Assembly: GCF_021728415.1 (NCBI RefSeq)
Contig: NZ_JAKKDV010000007.1
Coordinates: forward strand, 62,001 to 126,000
Reading direction: 5' to 3'
From: Flaviramulus multivorans
GTDB lineage: Bacteria; Bacteroidota; Bacteroidia; Flavobacteriales; Flavobacteriaceae
Length of the DNA: 64,000 nt
A program made the position numbers and the translations under genes. The first letter of the stretch is position 1. Every line of letters starts with the position of its first letter. Shown here piece by piece: positions 39,151 to 46,929 of the stretch. The notes beneath the pieces are model-generated. The model ran no database searches. It was not told the origin of the DNA and saw nothing but the letters and a program-made list of their open reading frames with translations.

Positions 39151-40193
39151 TATCTATTAATACCTTGTGATGATAAATACCTATGATATTCTCTAGCATT
39201 TACATTATGCTGTGCCAGTGTTTTTGCGAACTTATGATAACCTAAACGTTGTGCATCGGCAGCAAAATATAAATAATTGTGCTTTTCGTGGTTTAAAACT
39301 GCATCAATGGCTGAAATATCTGGCATAGCGATAAGTCCTGGTGGTAATCCCAAGTTTTTATATGTGTTGTATGGCGATTCAATATCTTTATGAATATTTA
39401 AAACACGTTTTATAACGGTATTTTTGTATTGCGGAAGTTGATATGCAGCAAATTTTAATGTTGGGTCTGCCTGTAGTGGCATGCCTATTCTTAATCTATT
39501 CATGTAGACACCAGCAATTCGAGGTTGCTCACTAGTCTGTTTCGACTCTTCATAAACAATTGATGCTAATGCAATTACTTGATCTGGAGATAAGCCGATA
39601 TCATGTGCTTTTTGCATTCTCGACTCCGTCCAAAAACGCTTGTACTCTGTTAACATTCTGTCTCTAAATCTTTCAGCTGAAGTATTCCAAAAAAATTCAT
39701 AGCTATTAGGTAAATACATTCCCAATACGGTTTCTTCTTTAAAATCGTTTTCATTTAAAAAAGTGGTGTCTTTCATAGCTTTTAAAAGCGATAAGCTGTC
39801 TGCTTCAATCTGACTTGCCACACGACCTGCCAACTTTTCTAGCGTTTCTTGATTATTAAAAGACAATTTTATTGGTAAATTCTTGCTTCTTATAGAATTG
39901 ATGATATCATTATTGCTCATCCCTTTTCTAATTTCAAAACGACCTGCTTTAATATTAGTAGTATACTTTTTTCTTTCAGCTAAATTGTCAAAAGAGTCTA
40001 TATCGTCTAACAAAGGTATTAATTGACTCCTTACTTCCTGATATGTTGCATTTGAAGGAATAAAAACATAGGCCACTTCATTATTAAATGACGTATTGGG
40101 TTTTAACATAGCCTTATAAACAAAGTTTGCAAAAAAAGCAGCAACCACTAACCCAATTAAAACTATGGCGATAAGTATTTTTTTTATATACAT
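39150..40193 (-). CDS. mltG: Endolytic murein transglycosylase MltG
   Basis: A 347-residue inner-membrane enzyme that cuts nascent glycan strands. One N-terminal helix (about 5-27) anchors it, a LysM-like subdomain follows ('FIPSNATYQEVRSQL'), and then the YceG catalytic domain. The catalytic glutamate is in 'LASIVYEESKQ' (E215/E216), with 'GVYMNRLRIGMPLQADPT' and 'SPYNTYKNLGLPPGLIAMP' completing the site. It lies 4 bp after the GNAT gene and is part of the dapF-GNAT-mltG-DUF2279 unit. Confidence 0.95.
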   Translation of the reverse strand: MYIKKILIAIVLIGLVVAAFFANFVYKAMLKPNTSFNNEVAYVFIPSNATYQEVRSQLIPLLDDIDSFDNLAERKKYTTNIKAGRFEIRKGMSNNDIINSIRSKNLPIKLSFNNQETLEKLAGRVASQIEADSLSLLKAMKDTTFLNENDFKEETVLGMYLPNSYEFFWNTSAERFRDRMLTEYKRFWTESRMQKAHDIGLSPDQVIALASIVYEESKQTSEQPRIAGVYMNRLRIGMPLQADPTLKFAAYQLPQYKNTVIKRVLNIHKDIESPYNTYKNLGLPPGLIAMPDISAIDAVLNHEKHNYLYFAADAQRLGYHKFAKTLAQHNVNAREYHRYLSSQGINR

Positions 40194-40197
40194 TTAT

Positions 40198-40722
40198 TTA
40201 TTGATTTATTAATTGAAACATATATTCATTTTTAAAGGAACCATTTACCTTATTCCAATCCTTCTTGAGTCCTATTTTTTCGAACCCTTGATTAGTGAAA
40301 AGTTTAATACTTGCCTTATTATCTTCAGATATATTACAATATAATTGATGTAATCCTAAATGGGTGAAACAATAACCAGTTAATAGCTTAAGCGCTTCCT
40401 TCCCGTATCCTTTTAGTCTATCTCCAGTTTCCTTAACCAAAATACCTACTCCAGCTTTACTATTTTTAAAATCGAAATCGAACAAATCAATCATTCCCAA
40501 AGCATTATTATCATAACTTGAAATAACTAGTCTTAATTGTTTGACTTCAAAAACATCTTTATGGGCATTTTCTAAATATTGTTTTAGCAAAAATTTTGAA
40601 TATGGTGTCTGGGTATTACTTATTTCCCAAACATTTTCATCGTTTTCAATACTATGAATAAACTCTAAATCCTCTGGTTCTAAAGCACGTAAGTATATAT
40701 GTTCTCCTTTTAAGGTAATCAT
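40198..40722 (-). CDS. GNAT family N-acetyltransferase (RimJ/RimL-like)
   Basis: A 174-residue acetyltransferase beginning with the RimJ/L-type 'ITLKGEHIYLRALEPEDLEF'. The acetyl-CoA motif is 'VGILVKETGDRLKGYGKEALKLL', and 'HQLYCNISEDNKASIKLFTNQGF' gives the last helix. The substrate (protein N-terminus, amino acid or polyamine) is unknown. Its ATG overlaps the dapF stop codon (ATGA). Confidence 0.9.
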   Translation of the reverse strand: MITLKGEHIYLRALEPEDLEFIHSIENDENVWEISNTQTPYSKFLLKQYLENAHKDVFEVKQLRLVISSYDNNALGMIDLFDFDFKNSKAGVGILVKETGDRLKGYGKEALKLLTGYCFTHLGLHQLYCNISEDNKASIKLFTNQGFEKIGLKKDWNKVNGSFKNEYMFQLINQ

Positions 40723-41492
40723 ATTTCTCCTTTAAAAACAAATGTTGCATGCCCAATGAGTAATACATTCTTATATTCATTATTTTCAACTTCAAATGAG
40801 ACTTGTAATTGTCCACCTTCTACATTAAGGTTTACAATATTATTTTTAGTTTCCCCTAAATAATGCATTGCAATGGCTACGGCAGTAACACCTGTACCAC
40901 ATGACAAAGTTTCATCTTCAACGCCTCGTTCGTAGGTTCGAACCCTGAAGGTAGAATCAGATACTCTTTTTACAAAATTAACGTTGCTCCCTGCTTTATT
41001 ATAAGGCTCTCCAAATCTAATTTTTGACCCTTTGGCTCTAATGTCAAAATCATCAATAGCATCTTCAAACTGTACATGATGAGGCGAACCTGTGTTTAAA
41101 AAGACATGATTTTCATGCTTTTCAATAGTGCTTACATCCAGCATTTGTAGCTTAACCATATTTTCATCTATAGTTGCTTGATGCAAACCATCAATCGCCT
41201 CGAAAACCGCATTGTTTTTAATAACACCCAAATGTTTAGCAAAAGCTACAATACACCTTCCACCATTTCCGCACATAGAACTTTCATTCCCATCGGCATT
41301 ATAATAAACCATTTTGAAATCTAAATCATCATGGTTTTCTAATAAAATAAGTCCGTCAGCCCCTATGCCAAAACGTCTGTCACATAAAAATGCGATATGT
41401 TTGGTATTATTTTTGTCGAATTTTTGTTGACGATTATCTATCATCACAAAATCGTTACCTGTTCCTTGATATTTATAAAAAGTCTGTAGCAT
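40719..41492 (-). CDS. dapF: Diaminopimelate epimerase
   Basis: A 257-residue epimerase interconverting L,L- and meso-diaminopimelate for lysine and cell-wall synthesis. The two catalytic cysteines are C74 ('SSMCGNGGRC') and C198 ('TLSCGTGVTA'). 'YQGTGNDFVMID' is the N-terminal signature. I chose the ATG at 41492 over a TTG four codons earlier. It leads the dapF-GNAT-mltG-DUF2279 unit, a set with an evident cell-wall theme. Confidence 0.96.
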   Translation of the reverse strand: MLQTFYKYQGTGNDFVMIDNRQQKFDKNNTKHIAFLCDRRFGIGADGLILLENHDDLDFKMVYYNADGNESSMCGNGGRCIVAFAKHLGVIKNNAVFEAIDGLHQATIDENMVKLQMLDVSTIEKHENHVFLNTGSPHHVQFEDAIDDFDIRAKGSKIRFGEPYNKAGSNVNFVKRVSDSTFRVRTYERGVEDETLSCGTGVTAVAIAMHYLGETKNNIVNLNVEGGQLQVSFEVENNEYKNVLLIGHATFVFKGEI

Positions 41493-41501
41493 AATAAAGC
41501 A

Positions 41502-41509
41502 CAAATATA
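41502..41509 (-). promoter_or_regulatory. Candidate -7 element for dapF
   Basis: Minus-strand TATATTTG fits TAnnTTTG and ends 9 bp before the dapF ATG, leaving a very short leader. No TTG lies at the expected -33 distance. Confidence 0.4.
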
Positions 41510-41533
41510 GGAATATAAACCGTTTTTTTGATT

Positions 41534-41582
41534 GTTAAATAGTCGTTAAAATCCAAGTTAAAAATCGTTAAAAGAAGATTAA
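41534..41582 (+). promoter_or_regulatory. Phased GTTAAA array upstream of htrA
   Basis: GTTAAA occurs at 41534, 41545, 41557 and 41567, followed by GATTAA at 41577, giving spacings of 11, 12, 10 and 10 bp. Same-face direct repeats of this kind are typical binding sites for OmpR-family regulators (compare GTAAA-N5-GTAAA for CpxR). The array lies between divergent dapF and htrA, about 60-105 bp before the htrA ATG. Confidence 0.5.
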
Positions 41583-41638
41583 CAACTCAATAAATATTTA
41601 ATTTTAATCGTTGATATTATATTTAAATTTTAATAATT

Positions 41639-43048
41639 ATGAAGAAGATTTTAACCCTAGTATTGGTTTCGGCATTAGGAGGTATTATTACCCTGGGAGC
41701 TTACAAACTATTTTTAGAAGAAAATAAACCTATTGTAGTAACTTCAACGGAAACAAATCCTGCGTTTTTACCAACTAATAATGTGAGCAATTTATTTAAT
41801 ACTGCAGAAAATCCAGATTTTACAGTGGCTGCTGAAAATACTGTGAATGCTGTGGTACACGTAAAAAACGTATCAATTAGTAAAGGACAATTAACACTGC
41901 AAGATTTATTTTCTGGTAGAAGCCCTCAACGTGCTCAAATGGGAACAGGTTCGGGTGTTATAATTAATGCTGACGGATACATTATTACAAATAATCATGT
42001 TATAAATAACTCGGATGAATTATCGGTAACATTAAATAATAACAAAACCTACAAAGCTGAAATAGTAGGTTCAGACGCAAAAACTGATATTGCTCTTTTA
42101 AAAATTGAAGCAGATGAAGATTTACCCTATGTAACGTTTGCTGATTCAGATAACGCAAAAATCGGTGAATGGGTATTGGCAGTTGGTAATCCTTTTAATT
42201 TAACGTCCACAGTAACAGCAGGCATTATAAGTGCAAAGGCTAGAAATTTAGATCCTACAGGAACTTATGCACAATCGTTCATTCAAACAGATGCTGCAGT
42301 AAACCCAGGAAATTCTGGTGGTGCCTTGGTAAATACTAATGGTGAACTTATTGGTATTAATACTGCTATTTCCTCTCAAACAGGATCTTATATTGGGTAT
42401 TCTTTTGCAGTACCAAGTAATATTGCTCGTAGAGTTATTGAAGATATTATGGAATACGGTAATGTACAAAACGGTATTCTTGGTATTAGTGGTGGCGCCT
42501 TAAATAGCAGATATGCAGACGAATTGGGTATAAATGACACCGAAGGAATATATGTGGCTGAAGTAGTTGAAGATTCAGGTGCGGAAAAAGCTGGTATTGA
42601 AAAAGGTGATATTATTAAAGAAATTAACCATATTAAAGTTTCAAAATTTGCTGATTTAACGGGGCAAATTAATGCAAAACGTGTTGGTGATGTTGTAACC
42701 GTTACGCTATCAAAAAATGGTAAATTAAAAACGATTCCAGTAACTTTAACAAGAAATGAAACGTACACTTTACCATTGGTAGGACGAATTAAGAATGCTA
42801 AAAAAGAAGACTTAAAGAAGCTTAACGCGACTAATGGTGTAAAAATAATTGAGTTAAATAATGAATATGAATCCTATTGGAAAAAGAATGGTGTTGAAAC
42901 AGGATCTATAATTACGTCAATAAATGACAAAAAAATTAACTCGGTTGATGATGCTCAAAACGCATTAAAAAGTAAATCACCTTACGAACCTTTAAGAATT
43001 GAGCTTATTAATAAAAATGGCGAAAAAGAACGTTATAACTTTAGATAA
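41639..43048 (+). CDS. htrA: HtrA/DegP-type periplasmic serine protease
   Basis: A 469-residue envelope quality-control protease with an N-terminal signal or anchor helix (about 4-24). The trypsin-like domain has the triad H120 ('ITNNHVI'), D150 ('KTDIALLKI') and S226 ('VNPGNSGGAL'). A PDZ domain (about 275-365) follows, with 'GAEKAGIEKGDIIKEIN'. A second, shorter PDZ-like region (about 380-469) carries 'NGVETGSIITSINDKKINS'. The arrangement is that of DegP. It is a single-gene unit with a strong terminator, and an array of phased GTTAAA units lies in its promoter region. Confidence 0.95.
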   Translation: MKKILTLVLVSALGGIITLGAYKLFLEENKPIVVTSTETNPAFLPTNNVSNLFNTAENPDFTVAAENTVNAVVHVKNVSISKGQLTLQDLFSGRSPQRAQMGTGSGVIINADGYIITNNHVINNSDELSVTLNNNKTYKAEIVGSDAKTDIALLKIEADEDLPYVTFADSDNAKIGEWVLAVGNPFNLTSTVTAGIISAKARNLDPTGTYAQSFIQTDAAVNPGNSGGALVNTNGELIGINTAISSQTGSYIGYSFAVPSNIARRVIEDIMEYGNVQNGILGISGGALNSRYADELGINDTEGIYVAEVVEDSGAEKAGIEKGDIIKEINHIKVSKFADLTGQINAKRVGDVVTVTLSKNGKLKTIPVTLTRNETYTLPLVGRIKNAKKEDLKKLNATNGVKIIELNNEYESYWKKNGVETGSIITSINDKKINSVDDAQNALKSKSPYEPLRIELINKNGEKERYNFR

Positions 43049-43072
43049 TAAAACATTACCAAATAAATTTCA

Positions 43073-43110
43073 AACCCTTCAAAAAATAATTTTTGAAGGG
43101 TTATTTTTTT
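43073..43110 (+). terminator. Intrinsic terminator after htrA
   Basis: A perfect 13-bp stem (AACCCTTCAAAAA / TTTTTGAAGGGTT) with a 4-nt loop is followed by a run of seven T. It ends the htrA transcript. Confidence 0.9.
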
Positions 43111-43145
43111 ATTAAAAATATGCTACGAAAACGTTTGAGTTGTGC

Positions 43146-43153
43146 TATTTTTG
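43146..43153 (+). promoter_or_regulatory. Candidate -7 element for the GAPDH gene
   Basis: TATTTTTG fits TAnnTTTG, 36 bp before the chosen ATG at 43190. A TTTG lies upstream at 43134-43137 but is too close to serve as -33. Confidence 0.45.
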
Positions 43154-43189
43154 CAAAAAATTTATCAACACAACCTAAACTATTTAATT

Positions 43190-44638
43190 ATGAGTTTTAA
43201 TAAAACTTATGAAAACGAATTAGCTTTTCAGGCTGATCGTAGAAAAGCAACAGTAGAATTTATTAAAATAATTAGTGATTTGTGGTACGACAAATCAATT
43301 GAATTAGTGCTTTTCAGAAATCAATTAATCGATAGAAACGTAAGTCAAATTTTAAACTTACATGAATATGCTGGTCAGTTTGTTCAAAAGCCCATTTCAA
43401 TTTTTGATTCTGTTGAAATTGCTCAAGCAATTAAAACGCTTAATATTCCGCCAGCAAAATTAGATATCGGTAAATTAACTTACGAATATCATTTAGAAGA
43501 TAATAAACATAATAATACTACAGCCTTTGTTGCTTCTAAACTAAAAGATGCTAGTAAAAATAATAGTATAAAACCTAAAGATGTCGTTCTTTACGGTTTT
43601 GGTAGAATTGGTCGTTTAGTGGCTCGTGAGTTAATGGCTCGTACAGGAAAAGGAAGTCAATTACGTTTAAGAGCTATTGTTACTCGCGGAAATATTGATA
43701 ACCAAACACTTGAAAAAAGGGCGTCATTACTTAGAAATGATTCTGTTCATGGAGACTTTCCAGGTACCGTAATTATAGATGAAAAAAATAGCGCACTAAT
43801 TATTAATGGCACGACCGTAAATATAATTTCAGCAGATGCTCCAGAAGATATAGATTATACAAAATTTGATATTAAAGACGCCTTAGTTATTGATAATACA
43901 GGTGCTTTTAGAGACCATGATGCTTTAAGCAGACATTTAAAATCTAAAGGAATTGATAAAGTATTACTTACCGCACCCGGGAAAGGTGTACCAAATATTG
44001 TTTATGGTGTTAACCATCAAGAAAATGACCCAGATTTAATCGACATTTTTTCTGCAGCATCATGTACTACCAATGCTATTACACCGGTATTAAAGGCTAT
44101 TGAAGATTCATTTGGTGTAAAAAGTGGTCATTTAGAAACGATTCATGCTTATACTAACGACCAAAATTTAGTCGATAACTTCCATAAAAAGTATCGTCGC
44201 GGTAGAGCTGCAGCACTAAATATGGTTATTACTGAAACTGGAGCAGGAAGCGCAGTAGCCAAGGCGTTACCAAGTCTTGAAGGCAAGTTAACGTCAAATG
44301 CCATTCGTGTACCAGTACCAAACGGGTCGTTAGCAATTCTTAACTTAGAACTAAAAAACAAAACATCTCTTGATGGTGTAAATACTATTTTAAAGAAGTA
44401 TGCTTTAGAAGGGGATTTAGTTGAACAAATAAAATATGAATTAAGTGATGAACTTGTTTCTAGCGATATCGTAGGAAGTTCAGCGCCTTCAATTTATGAT
44501 AGTAAAGCTACCATTGTTAGAAAAGATGGTAAAAACATTATCCTATATATATGGTATGACAACGAATATGGTTATAGCCACCAGGTAATTAGGCTTGCAA
44601 AATATATTGCTAAAGTTAGACGTTATACGTATTATTAA
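43190..44638 (+). CDS. gap: Glyceraldehyde-3-phosphate dehydrogenase, long form
   Basis: A 482-residue enzyme. Residues from about 125 onward are a standard phosphorylating GAPDH: the NAD-binding 'VVLYGFGRIGRLVAREL', the catalytic C292 in 'ASCTTNAITPVLKAI' and the C-terminal 'WYDNEYGYSHQVIRL'. The first about 125 residues are an extra helical domain ('MSFNKTYENELAFQADRRK', 'LWYDKSIELVLFRNQLIDR') absent from the 330-residue glycolytic form. Long forms of this kind are known in several bacterial groups, some thought to favour gluconeogenesis; direction of use here is unknown. I chose the ATG at 43190, since an upstream GTG at 43142 lies before the promoter-like box. It is a single-gene unit with a terminator. 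Confidence 0.93.
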   Translation: MSFNKTYENELAFQADRRKATVEFIKIISDLWYDKSIELVLFRNQLIDRNVSQILNLHEYAGQFVQKPISIFDSVEIAQAIKTLNIPPAKLDIGKLTYEYHLEDNKHNNTTAFVASKLKDASKNNSIKPKDVVLYGFGRIGRLVARELMARTGKGSQLRLRAIVTRGNIDNQTLEKRASLLRNDSVHGDFPGTVIIDEKNSALIINGTTVNIISADAPEDIDYTKFDIKDALVIDNTGAFRDHDALSRHLKSKGIDKVLLTAPGKGVPNIVYGVNHQENDPDLIDIFSAASCTTNAITPVLKAIEDSFGVKSGHLETIHAYTNDQNLVDNFHKKYRRGRAAALNMVITETGAGSAVAKALPSLEGKLTSNAIRVPVPNGSLAILNLELKNKTSLDGVNTILKKYALEGDLVEQIKYELSDELVSSDIVGSSAPSIYDSKATIVRKDGKNIILYIWYDNEYGYSHQVIRLAKYIAKVRRYTYY

Positions 44639-44678
44639 TTGCTAAGATCTAAATTATAAATTTAGTCGTATATACATT

Positions 44679-44704
44679 AGCCTCATTTTATGAGGCTTTT
44701 TATT
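44679..44704 (+). terminator. Intrinsic terminator after the GAPDH gene
   Basis: An 8-bp stem (AGCCTCAT / ATGAGGCT) with a TTT loop is followed by TTTTTATTT. It lies 40 bp after the GAPDH stop codon. Confidence 0.85.
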
Positions 44705-44778
44705 TAATTATAGACGTATAGTAAACAATATTTTATAAATTAGTAAACCAAATAAAACTATTAAACCCTATCAAAAAA

Positions 44779-45405
44779 ATGAATCCTATTAAATCTGCAG
44801 TTTTCTTAATCTTTTTTAGCCTATTTACTTTTACTTCTTTTGCTCAAACTACAAGTGATGACGAAGATAAATTATCTTTGAATAGTGGTACTATTGACAA
44901 TCAATTTGAATATGTTCTTAGAAAATCTGGTAACTTTAGAGGTACTAACGGACAAATGTATGAGGCTGTAAAACTGAGCATGTTACTTACTTTACGCGCC
45001 CATGCCATAGATTCTTTAAAAACTCTTCGCAAAGATTTGGCAGACACGCAAGCAATTGTTGATGCACAGGCAAAAGAAATTACAGATTTAAAATCTAATC
45101 TTGGTGCTACTAAGGAAACTTTAGACAAAACAAATGCTGAAAAAAATAGTATGTCTTTTTTTGGCGCTCAAATGAGTAAAACAGGTTATAATGTATTAAT
45201 GTGGACTATTATAGCTGGCTTATTAGCTTTACTTCTATTTTTTATATACAAATTTAAAAACAGTAACGCCATTACTAGAAATGCAAAAAAAGCTCTTGAA
45301 GAAATAGAAGAAGAGTTTGATGAGCATCGTAAAACGGCTTTAGAGCGCGAACAAAAAGTTAGACGTCAATTACAAGACGAGATTAATAAACAGAAAAAGG
45401 CATAA
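44779..45405 (+). CDS. Exported coiled-coil membrane protein of unknown function
   Basis: A 208-residue protein with a signal peptide (cut near 'TSFAQT', residue 23), a coiled coil of about 45 residues (75-125), one membrane helix (about 135-155) and a charged cytoplasmic coiled-coil tail (about 160-208, 'EIEEEFDEHRKTALEREQKV'). From memory, relatives in flavobacteria are sometimes labelled as a tRNA (guanine-N1)-methyltransferase, perhaps because they lie just upstream of trmD. Nothing in this sequence supports that: it has no SAM-binding or knot motif. The topology suggests a membrane scaffold or spacer. Confidence 0.75.
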   Translation: MNPIKSAVFLIFFSLFTFTSFAQTTSDDEDKLSLNSGTIDNQFEYVLRKSGNFRGTNGQMYEAVKLSMLLTLRAHAIDSLKTLRKDLADTQAIVDAQAKEITDLKSNLGATKETLDKTNAEKNSMSFFGAQMSKTGYNVLMWTIIAGLLALLLFFIYKFKNSNAITRNAKKALEEIEEEFDEHRKTALEREQKVRRQLQDEINKQKKA

Positions 45406-45506
45406 ACTGTCAAAATTTCATAATCAAATAAGAAGGAAGTTTTGGAATAAATATTGCAATTATATACATGTTGATTTTTATAGTTTAATTTTAAAATATT
45501 TAAATT

Positions 45507-45692
45507 ATGGATAAGAAACCTGTAACAAAAGTGCAATTAGTTGGGAAAGAAAAACAGTACTACTTTATTAAATTCCCAGATTTAAAAATCCCAGTAAAAG
45601 TTAACGACAACTTATACACCAAAATGCTTCATAGCAACGAATATGAGTTTTGTAACTTGAAAGAAGAACAACTTAAAACACAAGTTTCTTAA
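45507..45692 (+). CDS. Hypothetical small protein, 61 residues
   Basis: A small basic cytoplasmic protein without signal or membrane segment ('KVQLVGKEKQYYFIKFPDL', 'IPVKVNDNLYTKMLH'), looking like a compact beta-rich domain. I do not recognise a family. It is supported as a gene by its normal codon use, its place 101 bp after the coiled-coil protein and a terminator of its own 15 bp downstream. Between GAPDH and trmD, it is likely part of the conserved local neighbourhood. Confidence 0.65.
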   Translation: MDKKPVTKVQLVGKEKQYYFIKFPDLKIPVKVNDNLYTKMLHSNEYEFCNLKEEQLKTQVS

Positions 45693-45707
45693 ACCTTAAA
45701 ATTTGGT

Positions 45708-45752
45708 AAAAAAGGTTGAATTCATAATAAAATGGATTCGACCTTTTTGTTT
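45708..45752 (+). terminator. Intrinsic terminator before trmD
   Basis: The stem AAAAAGGTTGAAT / GATTCGACCTTTTT, with one G-U pair, has a loop of about 12 nt and ends in TTTTTGTTT. It closes the transcript of the 61-residue protein gene. Confidence 0.75.
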
Positions 45753-45790
45753 ATATAAACGCCATTTATTAAATATCTTTTTAATTAATT

Positions 45791-45798
45791 TATCTTTG
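45791..45798 (+). promoter_or_regulatory. Candidate -7 element for trmD
   Basis: TATCTTTG fits TAnnTTTG, 21 bp before the trmD ATG and after an upstream terminator. I see no TTG at -33. Confidence 0.45.
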
Positions 45799-45819
45799 TG
45801 TCACTTAAATTAATGCTTT

Positions 45820-46497
45820 ATGCGTATTGATATAATTACAGTTTTGCCTGAACTATTAAAAAGTCCTTTTGAGGCTTCTATTTTAAAACGTGCTATTGAA
45901 GCTGGTTTGGTAGAAGTTCATTTTCATAATTTAAGAGATTATACCACAGATAATTACAAATCTGTTGACGACACACAATTTGGAGGTGGTGCAGGCATGG
46001 TAATGATGATTGAGCCCATTGATAAATGTATTTCTAAATTAAAGACAGAACGCGACTATGATGAAGTAATTTATATGACGCCAGATGGCGAAACTTTAAA
46101 ACAAGGTATTGCCAACCAACTATCATTAAAAGAGAATATCATTATTTTATGTGGCCACTATAAAGGGGTTGACCAACGTGTACGTGACCATTTTATAACC
46201 CGAGAAATATCAATAGGCGACTATGTCTTATCTGGAGGTGAATTGGGTGCTGCCGTACTTTGTGATGCTGTTATAAGATTAATACCAGGAGTTTTAGGTA
46301 ATGAAACCTCTGCCCTTACCGATTCGTTTCAAGATAATTTACTAGCGCCACCAATTTATACTAAACCACGTGAGTATAAAGGCTTGAAAGTGCCCGAACT
46401 ACTGTTTGGTGGTAACTTTGTAAAAATTGAAAAATGGCGAGAAGAACAAGCTTATCTTAGAACTAAAGAACGACGACCAGATTTGTTGAAGGATTAA
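45820..46497 (+). CDS. trmD: tRNA (guanine-N1)-methyltransferase
   Basis: A 225-residue SPOUT-fold enzyme that methylates G37 next to the anticodon and prevents frameshifting. The knot region is '[19 protein letters not shown]' and '[16 protein letters not shown]'. '[16 protein letters not shown]' and '[15 protein letters not shown]' are further signatures. Length is normal. It lies about 430 bp before rplS, as in many bacteria (rpsP-rimM-trmD-rplS is the common order). Its stop codon overlaps that of the convergent 58-residue protein gene by two bases. Confidence 0.97.
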   Translation: MRIDIITVLPELLKSPFEASILKRAIEAGLVEVHFHNLRDYTTDNYKSVDDTQFGGGAGMVMMIEPIDKCISKLKTERDYDEVIYMTPDGETLKQGIANQLSLKENIIILCGHYKGVDQRVRDHFITREISIGDYVLSGGELGAAVLCDAVIRLIPGVLGNETSALTDSFQDNLLAPPIYTKPREYKGLKVPELLFGGNFVKIEKWREEQAYLRTKERRPDLLKD

Positions 46498-46670
46498 TTA
46501 TAATCGTCGAAGTCATCATCAAATTTTCCTGTCATTCCATAATTACTACCTCCTCCATATTTTGTATACTTTGTTACTAGAAATGCTACTAACAATAAAA
46601 TAAAAACACCACCACCTACAGTAATCCATTCTTCAAAAGTTGGGTCGTAATTAAATAAGAGCATTTTCAT
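46494..46670 (-). CDS. Single-pass small membrane protein, 58 residues
   Basis: This short gene encodes a protein with N-terminal '[20 protein letters not shown]', one membrane helix (about 20-33, '[15 protein letters not shown]'), a glycine-rich hinge and an acidic tail ('[11 protein letters not shown]'). It is convergent with trmD: its TAA (46494-46496, read on the minus strand) overlaps the trmD TAA by two bases. The protein-like composition, clear helix and tight packing against trmD support it as a real gene. Its function is unknown. Confidence 0.6.
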   Translation of the reverse strand: MKMLLFNYDPTFEEWITVGGGVFILLLVAFLVTKYTKYGGGSNYGMTGKFDDDFDDYN

Positions 46671-46743
46671 ATTGTAAAATTAAATAATTACTTATTAAAA
46701 TGAATTAATTGTAGTAAAAAGTGTTAAGGATAATAGCGACATC

Positions 46744-46798
46744 CTTTTGCGCAAGCAAAAGATACAGCGGTTAGTCTGACCTTTTGTTAAGCAAAAGG
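46744..46798. repeat. Pair of related CTTTTG/CAAAAG hairpins
   Basis: Two hairpins lie 18 nt apart: CTTTTGC-GCAA-GCAAAAG (46744-46761), whose loop fits the GNRA tetraloop form, and CCTTTTG-TTAAG-CAAAAGG (46780-46798). The link reads ATACAGCGGTTAGTCTGA. Neither has a T tract. I have the impression that similar paired hairpins around an 'ACAGCGG' core recur in flavobacterial intergenic regions, but I cannot verify it. It lies between the 58-residue protein gene and the rplS promoter. Confidence 0.5.
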
Positions 46799-46827
46799 GA
46801 ACACCATAAAAAATATAAATAAAAACG

Positions 46828-46857
46828 TTGCAAATTATTAATTAATACTTATTTTTG
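46828..46857 (+). promoter_or_regulatory. Promoter for rplS
   Basis: TTG (46828-46830), a 19-bp spacer and TATTTTTG (46850-46857) form a complete Bacteroidota-type promoter. Transcription would begin near 46864, giving a leader of about 65 nt before the rplS ATG at 46930. Confidence 0.8.
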
Positions 46858-46863
46858 CACCCA

Positions 46864-46929
46864 ATTTCGGGTTAACCTCTGGCGAAAATCGTGAATGTTG
46901 TTCTGAATTAATTAAATAATTTTAAAGAT
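46864..46929 (+). promoter_or_regulatory. 5' leader of rplS, possible L19 autoregulatory element
   Basis: The predicted leader is about 65 nt and, near its 5' end, has mixed-composition sequence ('GGGTTAACCTCTGGCG') that stands out from the AT-rich surroundings. I recall that L19 leader motifs have been proposed in flavobacteria. I cannot confirm a match, and the pairing I can draw by eye is weak. Confidence 0.3.
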
